From contig CM037877.1 in NCBI GenBank assembly GCA_021292165.1, forward strand, positions 9,973,980 to 10,037,979: a stretch of DNA of 64,000 nucleotides. The letters are read 5' to 3'. Positions 40,860 through 51,993 of the stretch are shown piece by piece. Source of the DNA: Shinisaurus crocodilurus (lineage: Eukaryota; Chordata; Lepidosauria; Squamata; Shinisauridae). The position numbers were made by a program, and so were the translations under genes. Numbering within the stretch: position 1 is the first letter of the stretch; every line of letters starts with the position of its first letter. A model generated the notes under the pieces. The model saw only the letters and a program-made list of their open reading frames with translations, was not told the DNA's origin and did not search any database.

Positions 40860-41886
40860 CATTTACCTTCCCCTGACACATCCTGGTCCTCTCTGAGAAC
40901 CAGAGCTCTAATTGTATCACACATTGCAGCCCACAACCCTGAATATCTATGTGAGTTGACCCTGGTATGTTGACTTTCCATGTCACTCTCCCCAAGCAGT
41001 GGTGATTTTCAGCATTTCATGGTTGTTCCTTCCTCCCCAGTGCCATACGTATACCATGAATTCTGTGACATCATGGTAGCTCAACAAATGAAGGGAAAGC
41101 AGGGTTAGAGATAGGTGATTATCAATAGACTGATTTTAGCTCACTTTAGATATAAGATTGCTGCAGAATCAAGCAGAAAATCGTGGAAAGATGGAAGACT
41201 TAACTGCTTCTCATTTACCGGTAAGCTATCACGTGAGCCCTGTGCAAAGTGAGCGAGTGCTTTGAGGATGCTATTATAGCCTCTTTGCATGAAAAGCAGG
41301 CAGGTTTCTTCTAATACTTACCATCAAAAATGCTACCTCCTTGGATTTTCATATTCTCATAGGCTTGGAAAATATTACCAATATTTGCATACGCGTAGGA
41401 AGGTGGATTTTTTTTTCCGGTGGGGGCTCGGGGTAGGGGAAAAGAATTTAATTGACAGATAAAAAGGATGTAGAAAGGGTAATTTCATTTTCCATCAGAA
41501 GAAGTGAGGTTTTATGTTAGGAATTAAATTAACAGCACATGAAATTGGCTTTCTCCTAAGTTCATATTTTTTTTAACTTTTTCCCTTTTCAATAAAAATA
41601 GAAAAGGGGAGGGGAGACCCCAAACTAAGGTAGAGATATAAAATGGTGACGACAATGAACAAAGACTATAAAACTTCTGCAGCGCCCTGTGCCTTCGTTG
41701 CTTTCCATTTGCCTTGCTGTTTCTACTGGCAAAATAGTAAAAAGTGATGCTTACAAATGTTCCTTGATTTCGTCGTCTGATGTTCTGTTCAGTCTTTCAA
41801 TTCCAGCTGGTTTGGATTTTTTTTTCCTGTTCTACTTCCCCTCTTCCTCATTGGTTTATAACTTGTTGTCTGCAGCCTGTGATTTA

Positions 41887-41949
<63 letters not shown>

Positions 41950-42360
41950 TTTCACTTGCTCTCTCTCTGTGTAATGGAATACCAATAGAATGGAGCACCA
42001 AAAATAGAATCTTAAGGTAAAGCCTTCCCCACTTTTTCCTGTAACATGATGAATCTGTTACTGTACTTCTGTTGGCTTTATGTATTCAAACAATACAACC
42101 ACAGAGTGAGACACACAGGGCACCTGGTTTAGTCAAAGCAGGTGGAACTGTATTAGCTCATTACAAATTACAAAATCTCCTACTTGTCAGTTGCCCAACT
42201 TATCAAAGCAGGTAACCACATGAATACCAAAACTAAGAGGGCAGCCTTGGGTGCTGTCAAGATGGCCCGTTCCATGTGTTTGGGGCATGATTGCATGGCA
42301 CAATCTTCTTTCCAGAGATTAAGAATTCAAAAATAAACAGAGTCCAGAGTCTTTTATTAT
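40860..42360. other. No gene seen; (CA)n(GA)n at 41888-41950
   Basis: Mostly unique sequence. 41150-41400 has an enhancer-like mix (CATTTACCGGTAAGC, AATATTTGCATACGCG) but weak support. Frames over the microsatellite are not genes. Confidence 0.45.
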
Positions 42361-42364
42361 GTGT

Positions 42365-42630
42365 CTTCTGAACATGGATGGCTGAGAATTTCGTTTCAGT
42401 TCAGTTATGTTAAGGATGTATCAAATGTCACATTTTTTCCCATATTTGCGACAAAAGAACTTGAGCTTTAAATAAAACATGAATGTAGGAGAACCTAAAA
42501 ACGGACAGATTCAGCCATCCAGGCCCAGGGCTTTGGGTGCTTGGCTCTTAAAAGTCTGGGTTTTAATCCCCATATGGTATTCAACCATGCTAGGCTAGGG
42601 ACATGCAATTAATCTTCAGGTGTGTGTGTC
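42365..42630 (+). repeat. Interspersed repeat, copy 2 of 3, with hAT-like flank
   Basis: CAGATTCAGCCATCCAGGCC then GGGTGCTTGGCTCTTAAAAG and GGGTTTTAATCCCC match 46560-46645, and the complement of 5521-5605. The upstream part (AACTTGAGCTTTAAATAAAA) also parallels 46500-46530. Confidence 0.5.
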
Positions 42631-42729
42631 AAACTCTGGCAGAGTGGCCTGGCTCCCCCCCCCTTGGGATTCCAGTCCATCTACCCAGGACTGGTGCTGA
42701 CTTGCTCTGACGCTAGTCTTCCACTTTTA

Positions 42730-43038
42730 AAGTGGGGCATGATTTGCGTTTGTTTGTTTTTTTTTTAAAGGCAGGCAGGGAACTTTGCACCAAGTACAAC
42801 CACAATTTGTTTCAATATGGCCACAATTTTGCGCAATTTTCAGCCAAATTTTTAAGCACGTTTCCCTGCCTTCAAAATAAAATAAAAATGCAAATTGCAG
42901 CCTGCTTTAAAAGTGGAAGCCGCAACATCACACACCACCATCCCTTGACTCGGCCCACTTTCGGCTCTTGGGTCCGCAAGGTGTGCCGAAGTCCACCAAG
43001 CGCAAGCGGATCGAGTTCTTCAGTGCCACCGATCCCTA
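42730..43038. mobile_element. Decayed hAT-like repeat
   Basis: Right edge CACCGATCCCTA; interior contains TGCGCAATTTTCAGCC and CCCACTTTCGGCTCTTGG. Left end not defined. Confidence 0.35.
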
Positions 43039-43232
43039 GTTAGTGCTGAATGTGGGCTGCTGTCAGGCTCTTCCTTAACAGGTGTATGCATCGCGCTCCT
43101 CTCCATGCTGGGGATATTTGCATGATCCAGGGTCCCCATACTTTGTATAGCAGCAAAGGTTTCTCCTTGCAACTTATTTAGGCTAAATGTATAAATGACA
43201 TCTTGCTTGCCCTGGCTGATCCTATGTCTCTG

Positions 43233-43473
43233 CTTATTTATTTATTTATTTATCATATTTATACCCCACCTTTTTTCCTTCAAGGAACCCAAGGCAGCTT
43301 ACATAAAGCTCCTCCTCCTCTCCATTTTATCCTCACAACAACCCTGTGAGGTAGGTTAGGCTGAGAGGCAGTGACTGGCCCAAAGTCACCCAGTGAGTTT
43401 CATGGCTGAGTGGGGACTAGAACCCGGATCTCCCGAGTCCCAGTCCAGCCACTCTAACCACTACACCACACTG
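43233..43473 (-). mobile_element. Sauria-type tRNA-derived SINE
   Basis: Full-length minus-strand copy with an (ATTT)n tail at the left, ACAACCCTGTGAGGTAGG in the middle and CCACACTGC at the right, directly adjoining a GC-rich element. Confidence 0.88.
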
Positions 43474-43823
43474 CTAGCGGCGTCCACAAACCTGGGGGGG
43501 GCGCCCTGCCCCACCTTGCCTCTCTGCGGCGGGCCCCCCCCCACCGCTCGATTCTCTGTGATTTCTCTCCGCGATTGCCCTGGTTTCTACATGAAATACG
43601 TAGAATTGGGGTCCCGGCGCGCCGGCACAGGGTCCCGGCGTGTCACTTCTGGCCAGCTGGAAGTGACGTGATGGGACCTGCATGGGCGGCTCACTGCAAA
43701 GAGGCGAGCAGCCGCTGGATCCCGGTAAGGCCCGCTCGCCTCTTGCGGGTGTGAGCGGGGGTGCAGGGCGGGGCCGATTTCTGCTCCGCTACGCCCGCTC
43801 GAGGCGAGCGGATACATCCCTAT
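43474..43823. mobile_element. GC-rich fold-back element, copy 3
   Basis: Left edge TAGCGGCGTCC, right edge GGATACATCCCTA. Interior: GTCACTTCTGGCCAGCTGGA then AGTGACGTGATGGGACC, the ETS-like palindrome block of the other copies, and GGCGCGCCGG. It adjoins the SINE head, as in the DIRS-borne copy. Confidence 0.6.
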
Positions 43824-43931
43824 GACTGCTTAGCCAGCCTTTTGAGGCAAAACAGAGATTCTGGAGCCAAGGTTGTGGGGCATGCCTTAAAGATGCCACA
43901 AAGAATAATGGATTCATGAAACAAAGGTGCA

Positions 43932-44014
43932 ATAAGTGGACAAACACCACAAGAATCGGATAATATGTTCATAGTCTTATTATGATCAGATTACTGCGGT
44001 GTTTGTCCACTTAT
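43932..44014. repeat. Inverted repeat with 17-bp perfect arms
   Basis: ATAAGTGGACAAACACC at 43932-43948 and its exact complement at 43998-44014. Pairing continues less perfectly inward (AATCGGAT facing ATCAGATT). Confidence 0.8.
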
Positions 44015-44994
44015 GCCTCAAAAATAACAGTGTGATGGAACAACTCCATATCTATCACCTGTCCCTCCTTTCTCAGTGCCCTGGCTCCACAGCTGGAGAA
44101 AATATAAAAAAGCAGCCAGCTCAACTGAGGTACACATCCAAAGTTCAAACTCTAATTCACGGACATGTGCTTGAGGAAATGGAGGATTTTGAATTACCAT
44201 TCCAAAATGGAACTACTGTGGAGATACAATTCTCAAGTTGCAAAGGGACACTTCATGCCACATTGCTTTGATTTCCAAAGCAGAGAGTGATCATGTTGCT
44301 TTCAACATATGCTCACTCTATCTTTCAAGTTTCTTCCAGAACAATAAGGACTAGGATCTGAGAAGATGGGGTTATCTCGTTTTGCTGACCTAAATGTGTT
44401 TTCCCCCTCAATACCAAACAAATGCTGTCACCAGATACTTCCTTGTCTTACCTTTCTGCTGATAAGAGCATTTCAGGATAAGAAAAAGATACTGCTTTGT
44501 GCAAAGATTGAAGCAAGAGGTAAAAACCACGTGTTTGGGTGGAAGAGAAGAGAATGCAAGCTTCATTTTGTAACAGCTAGCAATATCCAGTGTTGCTAAA
44601 GGCAAACAGAAATGAGAATGTACACGCTTTTGGAATATGATGGTTCTTTAAAATTTTGATAGAGATCCTTAAAATGGAATGGATATTTGCCTCAACAGTC
44701 ATTTAATTTGCTGTAATCATCTCAGATAGATCAGCTGATGTGTACTCAGTTTCCCCCAGGTACTCTTTAACTGGTGACTGAATTATTCGTAGAAAACTGT
44801 GGATTGATACACAAATAGACAATTTTGAGATTCATCAGCATTTCTGCTCTGAGCTTGCCACAGGATAGCATCCTCTTTAGAATCCCTCTTACCACAGCTA
44901 GAAGAATTCATAATATTTAGAAGAGGCTTACGTTCTGTTCGATGTGGAAGGGGAGGCCAAAACACTGTGGTGAAGAATAGGAATATACAGATGA

Positions 44995-44997
<3 letters not shown>
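44015..44997. other. No gene seen
   Basis: Unrecognised unique sequence; open frames of 60-90 codons on both strands lack domains. Confidence 0.5.
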
Positions 44998-45033
<36 letters not shown>

Positions 45034-45190
45034 TTTTATTTATTTACAGCATTTTTACCCCGCTCTTCAGCCAAAAGAGGCTCCCAGAGTGGCTTACAAA
45101 GATTAATAATAAGACTGTCCCTGCCCTCAGGCTTACAATCTAAAAGACATGACACAAAAGGAAAAGGGATTAGGAGGGAGGAGGAAGAAA
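44998..45190 (-). mobile_element. LINE/SINE 3' end with (ATT)n tail, probably L2-type
   Basis: ATT run (44998-45031), then TTTTTACCCCGCTCTTCAGC, AGAGTGGCTTACAAAG and CAGGCTTACAATCTAAAAGA. The layout parallels the L2 terminus at 50636-50740. Confidence 0.5.
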
Positions 45191-45421
45191 GCAAAACTCA
45201 GGCACCAGTTCTTAGTTACAAGGTTCTTAAATATATATTTTTTCTTTTTTCTGTTTGTCACAGATTGCCAGGCATCTTTCCTTCTGTCATCCACTCATTG
45301 ATGGATTTGCATTTTCCCCCTTCACAAAAGTATTCAAAGAAGTCCACCATAATTTGCAGGACTTTCACTATCATGTAACATTTTGCATATTTTTCTTAGC
45401 TCAGTCTACAGTCAGTGAGCA
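45191..45421. other. No gene seen
   Basis: Short unrecognised stretch before the DIRS-end element. Confidence 0.5.
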
Positions 45422-46115
45422 ATTCCCTTCCCCCAACCATGCGTAGCTGTGGTCGGGTTGCGCGTGGGGGTGATCTCACCCACCAATAAGGCTAAAGGAG
45501 GGTGGGACGCCGGGGTAAATATTGGGCCTGGCTGCCCCACCTTCGGCCTCTTACACTTGTAGCTCCCTCCCTGTAAGCAGTGTAGGCTCCTCTGGTCGCC
45601 CGTTCGGGGGCCGAGTAGGAATTTTGGCTCATTGCCCTGATTGGCTCAGGGACAATGTGCGTTTTTCGGCTACTCTACACTGTGATCCAGGGTTAGGGGT
45701 TTGTTATTTTGGGTTTCCATTCCGAGAGCTTGATTTAATTTGGTCGCATTTGGCAGGTAAGGGCGGGAATAGGCAGTGGGGTAGGGTTTGGTGATCATCC
45801 GATGACACCTGTTAGGTGACTGGCAAGACCTGAGGCTCCCCGTTGCTGGGTTTTGCGGCTCAGTTTGTGGGAGATCAGGATCACCTGCATCGGTGTTTCG
45901 CAGCCCCGTGAGGCGGGAAGGCCTCCCACAGCACCATGGTGGTATAAAACTGGAGGGTGGCGAGTTGTAGCCATGAGAGCCGTGAACATCTCCACTGGCC
46001 AATGGCCAGGTTAGTTAGTACCTGCACTTCTTCCCTTCGCAGATCTCTGTTATTCAATAAACGTGGCCCTAATTTTACACCATATCTTGTGTCTCGACTC
46101 TTTATTTCCCCCTTT
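45422..46115 (-). mobile_element. DIRS-end non-autonomous element, copy 2
   Basis: Reverse-complement partner of 16562-17325. It ends CTCGACTCTTTATTTCCCCC like the right terminus of the DIRS element, preceded by a poly-A signal in TTATTCAATAAACGTGGCCC and by GGTGGTATAAAACTGG, a possible TATA box. The other edge (AATTCCCTTCCCCCAACCAT) is shared with copy 1. Confidence 0.68.
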
Positions 46116-46189
46116 ACATGCAGAAAGCACACACACACACACGACTGTGACAGCAGGGGCTGAAGAGAGATCAGAGATGTATAAAATGT

Positions 46190-46645
46190 TGTTTTAAATG
46201 GTGTATAGATTAGCATCCTTCCCAGCAAGTGACGTATTTTCATATGACTAAATTTGGATGCTATTCTGGAAAGGAAAAGGCCATTCCACCAGTCCACCGA
46301 GTCTGTGCAACTTGAGAGATGACATTCCACTGCAGAATCTTTGGGGTGGATTTATAGAAACCCAAAGTTGTTTGAAACCATTTTGGTGGATTTCCCTGGC
46401 ATTCCTAGTGAGGAAGGTAGAAACTGTGTATGTTCAGGATTTCATTTCAGTTCACATTTTGATAAGAATTTACCAAAATTCAAAATTTCTTCATATCTGG
46501 GATGGAAAGAACTTGATTTTTGTTTGTTTGTTAAAAGAGTGTGGGAGAAACCCAAACTTACAAATTCATCCATCCAGCCCCAGGAATTTGGTGCTTAGTT
46601 CTTAAATGTCTGGGCTTGAATCCCTGTGTGTTCAACCAAATAAAT
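46190..46645 (+). repeat. hAT-like relic plus interspersed repeat, copy 3 of 3
   Basis: AGTTTGGGAA-type boundaries are lost, but GTGGATTTCCCTGGCATTCC parallels 26318-26343, and the right part parallels 42365-42630. Decayed. Confidence 0.4.
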
Positions 46646-46799
46646 AAATATTAGTGCTGAGTTATGGTTGCCACCTCTTTTTTTCTGACTGACTTCTCAT
46701 CTTTAACAGCTACGTGGCAGACAGGTAGATCATGTTCCTCTGTCTCCATGCTGAGAATAACTAGACCTATTGAATTGGATTCAGTATTCAGTACACACT

Positions 46800-46950
46800 G
46801 GTGCAGATGGGTGAGGATTCAGTTTCAGTTCATTTTTTATAAGAATTTACCAACATTCACAAATTTCTTTATAATATATACAGAAAGCACTTGAGATTTA
46901 TTTATTTTTTTAAAGTAAACGAAAGAGTCAGATTCACCCATCCCTAAGAC
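46800..46950. mobile_element. hAT-like right end
   Basis: TTTATAAGAATTTACCAACA repeats the phrase at 46457-46477 (TTTGATAAGAATTTACCAAA), and the edge reads TTCACCCATCCCTA (to 46944). Confidence 0.45.
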
Positions 46951-47747
46951 TATCAGGTATTGAAAGGCACTTTTTAAAAAGTTCTGTTAAAAAAAAAAAA
47001 TACAAAAGGCAAGACTTTGAGGAATTTCCTAGTTATCTTCTCCACTCCAGTGACTTTCAGCTCTGCTACCAAATTGAAACACAATTTTCTGAACAATAAT
47101 GTACTTTTTGGGAGCATCACAAAAGGACACTTTAAAAGCATGAAAAATGCATTTCCCTTATGTAATCATAAAAAACAAAACCGCCATAAATTATAATGCA
47201 ATGTACAGTCCAATTCTTCCATTCAGAGCCCTTAAATGGTATGTGTTGATTAAGCTCTTAGTCATTGATGTTAAACGTCTAATGAAAAGAGCTTTGAATG
47301 TGGTTTAACCCATATTAAATACCCCACTGGTGCCCCTGGAATTAAAAGAGAAGAAGAAAATTAATCCCATTCTTTGTTCCTTTAATACATTTTAATAAAT
47401 TATGCTGCATCTTCCTAATGCATTTAAGCCATAGAGAAAAATGATTTGCACCTTTCAACAACATGGGTATGTTTTGGGGAAAACAAATGCGAACATTAAA
47501 ATGTAGAGTGATTCAAGTATTCAGTACACAGTGATTCTTTCAGAAGGAGTTTTCTGAATTTCTTAATAAATCTCTGTGATGATTCTTGTTTTGAATGGAA
47601 GTGGGCACCCTCGAAAGCTATTTCTCCCTGCCTCCTAGGGTGATCCTTTGGACAAGCATGGCTGTTTTCATTGACCACATGCCAAAACATACAGCATATA
47701 TCAGCTGTCATATCTGAGATTATTACAGGAAATATGTAAGCCTCTCA
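46951..47747. other. No gene seen; candidate conserved stretch 47150-47470
   Basis: 47150-47470 is unique and rich in TAAT/ATTA cores (CCATAAATTATAATGCA, TTGATTAAGCTCTTAG, AAATTAATCCC). Enhancer-like texture only. Confidence 0.35.
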
Positions 47748-47893
47748 ACACCGGGAGCAAAAGCAGGAGGATCCAATTGCATTCTTGTCCTGCTTGTGAG
47801 CTTCTCATTGGTATATAGGCTGGCCACTGTGGGAACAGAATGCTGGACTAGATAGGCCTTTGGTTTGATCCATCACAGCTCTTCTTACGTTTG
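47748..47893 (+). mobile_element. CR1-type LINE (family A) 3' end
   Basis: TTCTTGTCCTGCTTGTGAGC, GGCCACTGTGGGAACAGAAT and GCTGGACTAGATAGGCCTTT to GCTCTTCTTACGTT: the family A terminus. Confidence 0.7.
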
Positions 47894-48295
47894 TTTAGTT
47901 GTTTGTTTGTTTTAATAGAGTGTAGAGATCTAGTCACTGGGGAAAAAAAATAGTCTTACCAAAGTGTAAGGAGCCACTCTGCACCATATTCAAAGATTAA
48001 ATACACTGAGTTGACATTCCTTGTTGCACCTTGGTGCAACATTCTTAATGCATAGCTTTTTGTTTCCTTCTTGTTGCTCTGCTGCCGTCCACCACCTTGT
48101 GTGCAGGAGTAAAGAGGTGGTTTTAAATGATATATAAATAAGATAAACATCATGTTGACTTTTTCTGGCTATGTACGGAAGATGAGCATGCCCCCCCCCA
48201 TGATTTCAACCCAACAGTAATGTTGTTTTTCCATGTCCCCATAGGAACTATTGGCTCCAGTCATTCCTGGGGGGAGGGGGCAAGAAAGAAATACA

Positions 48296-48331
<36 letters not shown>

Positions 48332-48914
48332 TCGGTGGGGTCCAAAAGCTACGCCCCCATGGGTCATTCACAGCAGACTGTTTTTTTGTTTTGTTTTGCC
48401 ACCCCAGCGTTCACTTTCACAACATTTCCCCCACCCATATAAGAACGGATTGCGCTAATAGTTCCTGTGTGGCATGAAATAGACTCTGACGGTGAAATTG
48501 GGAGTGAGGGCTGAAAGTGATCCCCTTGAGGATATCCCATAGGTGGTGGCTTTTGGAACCCACCCTGAAGTTGCCCTAATCCCTAGGAACTAATGGGGCC
48601 ATTAGTTTATATGGGGTTCAGAAACAGATGTTGGGGGGGTGGGATTCAAAAGCCATTGCATGGAGATGGCTTTTGGCCCCACACACAGTTTCACCCTGGC
48701 AGCACTGCCACCCACCCACCCACCCACCCCACACACACCATTGAAATTAAAGTTTCCTTGAGTTCCTTTGGGAGTAGGAAAATGGCTCCTGAAATGAGTC
48801 CTCAGATGGGCTTAGAATACTTTTTCCATTTCCTCCCTTTTTAACAACTTGGGTAAATTCTGAGATATTCTGGGGCAGGGAAGCTTGCCCATCTTTAAGG
48901 GCTAGCAACATTTA
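47894..48914. other. No gene seen; (GT)n(GA)n and (CCCA)n
   Basis: Microsatellites at 48296-48332 and 48711-48736; otherwise unrecognised. Confidence 0.5.
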
Positions 48915-48922
48915 TCTGCTGT

Positions 48923-49303
48923 CAGGAATGTTGAAGAGTCCTTGGTCTCGAGTCACGAGTCGAGTCATGAGTCTTTGGACCCGAGTCTCGAGTCCGAGTC
49001 CGAGTCCTTGGTCCAAAATGGTGACTCACGAGTCACGAGTCCTGAGTCACTCCCAAAACTGACTCCACAAGTCCCTATTAAAATCAATGGGCTTCCATGC
49101 GCTCTTCACCGGTGATCGCGCTCCTTCTGGCACAGCCAGAAGACTCGTCAACAGCCCAGGGATGTTGAAGAGTCCTTGGTCTCGAGTCTCGAGTCGAGTC
49201 TCGAGTCCCATTAAAAATATTGGGACTCAAGTCCGAGTCGAGTCAGAGGGGGGACTCAGTCCGACTCACGAGTCGAGTCCTCGAGTCCGAGTCCCCATCC
49301 CTG
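48923..49303. mobile_element. hAT MITE with GACTCG/CGAGTC arrays, perfect TSD
   Basis: 381 bp, TSD TCTGCTGT at 48915-48922 and 49304-49311. Starts CAGGAATGTTGAAGAGTCC, ends GAGTCCCCATCCCTG. Its halves match, in reverse, the two ends of 56536-57532, so it is an internal-deletion derivative of that family. It keeps an extra internal terminus (CCCAGGGATGTTGAAGAGTC near 49156). Confidence 0.95.
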
Positions 49304-49311
49304 TCTGCTGT

Positions 49312-49879
49312 ATGTATATGTAAATTTCAATATTTATCTATTGAGATCATATGTCAGATGAAGTCTGAGGTCAGATAACATAGAGCATCTGCATGTCGGT
49401 CCTGTTGCAGTTTCTAGGCACTCTTCAAGGACAGCCCCACATAGTCCAAATGAGAGGTAACTCATGAATGCTCTCACAATGGTGGTGGCTACTTTCTGGT
49501 TTTCCCTAGGATGGTGTTTATTGCTTTTGGGTGTGTGTGCGTTAGACTGCAATCCTGAACAAAAACACTAAGAGAGCTGGCTGACTGCAATCCTGTACAC
49601 TATTAGTTGATAATAAATGCCATGGAACACGCTGTGGCTTACCTCTGAGTAAAGATGCATAGGACTGGGCTACACATTTTCTGCAAGGAATACTCCAGTT
49701 AAAGGCAGAACCAAAGAATGGCCATCATGGCAGGAAGCCCATAACATGGTAAACAAGAACTTGGAGCTCAGTTTACTACCTTCAAGTGATAGATCTGCAC
49801 CATGCAGAGTACATATTTCTTCAACGTGACACTCATTGAGGCTGGAGAGAAGCAGCTGACCGGAGTGGCAGAGGGGACA
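49312..49879. other. No gene seen
   Basis: 49545-49670 faintly resembles the palindrome-like repeat of 18325; the rest is unrecognised. Confidence 0.45.
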
Positions 49880-50350
49880 GCTTCTTCATCACATATTCAA
49901 TCATTTGCCAGTCTTGTTTGAATTTTATTGCTTTCCAAAATTGGAAGATTAGGTGGTAATTAGCTGTTTCCCCATCAGTCTCCATTCTACCTCTCTAAGC
50001 AATCTTTGGATAATGATGCTAGCCCTCCCCCATACAACTTTGGGGACATTTCAGAGCCAAATATTAAGCCGGCAGTTATGACAGTGTGCTCAACCACCTG
50101 TTGTTGTGACCCAGGCCTGACCCAGTTAACAAAAGACTGCATATCTCAATTAGTCCTACAGAACCTATTGATTGTCATTCTGTAATTAAGGTTGGCTGGC
50201 CTTTTCCCTTTTCTAAAATTTAGATGGCACAAGATGGCAGTCAGACATGGCCCAGTTTAAAATTGGACACATCCAGAATGTGCTAATTGAGGGATGATTT
50301 GGACATTGCAGTATAAGGACACGTTGAATGTTGTACATTGCAGAAGACTA
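49880..50350. promoter_or_regulatory. Candidate conserved non-coding element
   Basis: Unique, with homeobox-like cores TGGTAATTAGCTG near 49953, TCAATTAGTCC near 50147, CTGTAATTAAGG near 50181 and GTGCTAATTGAGG near 50280. A (GT)n run follows at 50402-50420. The call is inference only. Confidence 0.32.
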
Positions 50351-50633
50351 CCTTTGCTTAACTAGACAAATGCCTCAAATGTATCACTGCTCTCAGACAT
50401 GGTGTGTGTGTGTGTGTGTGCAAATTCTTAAATTAAGTCTTGGCACAATGCAGGTATCATCAGTGTGATTCAGACTTTTATGCGTTCCTCCTTCTCCAAG
50501 CAGACAGAAATTCAGTTCAGACTTTACCCCAAAGGTGGGCAGCATCAGGGGTCAGGGAGCTTGACTGCTGCTGACCTGGAAGTCACTGAAATTGACATCA
50601 ACATTTAAAAGCACACACACACGTGGATTTTGC

Positions 50634-50635
<2 letters not shown>

Positions 50636-50690
<55 letters not shown>

Positions 50691-51190
50691 TTTACCCGCC
50701 TCTCCGTCTAGATCGAGGTGGGGAACAGCAAAAAATATAAAATACATAGACTAAACAAAACACAATACATACTATTAAAACATCTAAAAGCATCATAAAA
50801 GCATCATAAAAACATCATAAAAACATCTTAAAATATCTTAAAAACATCTTAAAGGCATCCTAAAATTCCGCTGGATAGGCCTGCAGGAAGAGATCAGTCT
50901 TTACGGCTTTTTTTAAATCCCAAAAGACTGGCGAGCTGACGAATCTCCTCCGGCAGGCCATTCCATAATCTGGGAGCAGCAGAAGAGAAGGTCCTCTGGG
51001 TAATACCCGTCAGCCTAGTTTTGGCTGACTGAAGTAAATTCTTCGCAGGGGACCTGAGTGTGCGGGGCGGATTGTACGGGAGAAGGCGATCCCGTAGGTA
51101 GCCCGGACCCAAACCATGTAGGGCTTTAAAGGTAATAACCCAACACTTTATACTTCTCCCGGAAACTGATTGGCAGCCAGTGGGATGCAG
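50636..51190 (-). mobile_element. L2 LINE C-terminus and 3' UTR
   Basis: (AAT)n tail at 50636-50692, a 3' UTR with degenerate tandem CATCATAAAAA units (50780-50860), then minus-strand coding: VITFKALHGLGPGYLRDRLL, AKNLLQSAKTRLTG and FSSAAPRLWNGLPEEIRQLA in one frame. This is the conserved end of L2-type ORF2. 5' truncated at 51190. Confidence 0.82.
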
Positions 51191-51437
51191 AGGGATCATG
51201 CACCTTGATTGGAAGCAGAATCATGTTACGCAGTGGGGGACAGTGGAAGTCACAAAGAAGGCCATGTGGGGAGGCTGCATGCAGCTCCTGGACCACACGT
51301 TGCCCACCTCTGCTTTACCCAGTGAAAAAGTGGAAACTTGTGGTGTTTTCATGGCCATCTGTTTACCTGGAAATGTACAGGTTGACTGGACATACAAGGA
51401 CACAGAAGCAAGCAGACAGGCAGAAAGTGCCTTTTTA

Positions 51438-51833
51438 TAGGGATGGGGTGAATTTTCCTTGGTCCACATTTTTTAAGTGAGCCTAATTCACAAGTCCTGG
51501 ACAAATATGCTGATTGGAAGGCAGTTATCCTTGGGAGAGCTGTACGCTTCCCCAAATTCTGTAATCCAGTTCTTTGCTTAAACATTCCTACAGAAATGCA
51601 GATATTAGGGGCAATTGTGTACAAGAATGTGTATATTAGGGACAGTGTTGTACACACCCATGTCATGTGCATATCAGAAAGAGTTGTACGCAGAATGCAT
51701 ATGTTAGGGAAACTTGTGTGTGAAAACTCTGCGCATATTTTTCTTTTAATTGCAGAAATTGGACAGAATGGGCTTACGACTGAATGCATGTGAAACTGAC
51801 ATGGACTAGATAAAGGCTGATTCATCCATCACC
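51438..51833. mobile_element. hAT-like element, TAGGGATG type
   Basis: Left edge TAGGGATGGGGTGAATTTTC, right edge GCTGATTCATCCATCA. AT-rich interior with repeated GTGTA..TTAGGG phrases (51610-51720). No transposase; TSD not seen. Confidence 0.5.
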
Positions 51834-51851
51834 TACTCAAGGGGACTGAGG

Positions 51852-51993
51852 TGGGGCCATGGCACAGTGGAAGAGCACCTGATCTGCATGCCGACAGTCC
51901 CAGGTTCAATCCCTGCCATCTTCAGGTAGGGCTAGGAAAAACGTTTCCCTGAAACCCTGGAGAGCCACTACCAGTCAATGTCGTCGACATTCC
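51852..51993 (+). mobile_element. tRNA-Ala-derived SINE
   Basis: GGGGCCATGGCACAGTGGAA (diverged A box), CCTGATCTGCATGCCGAC (anticodon arm), GGTTCAATCCC (B box), then the shared body to GCCACTACCAGTCAATG. The 3' third is missing. Confidence 0.75.

Noticed and set aside
41689..41988. 99-codon frame ending in Thr-His repeats
   Set aside because: The second half is CA/GA microsatellite translation and the first half has no recognised content.
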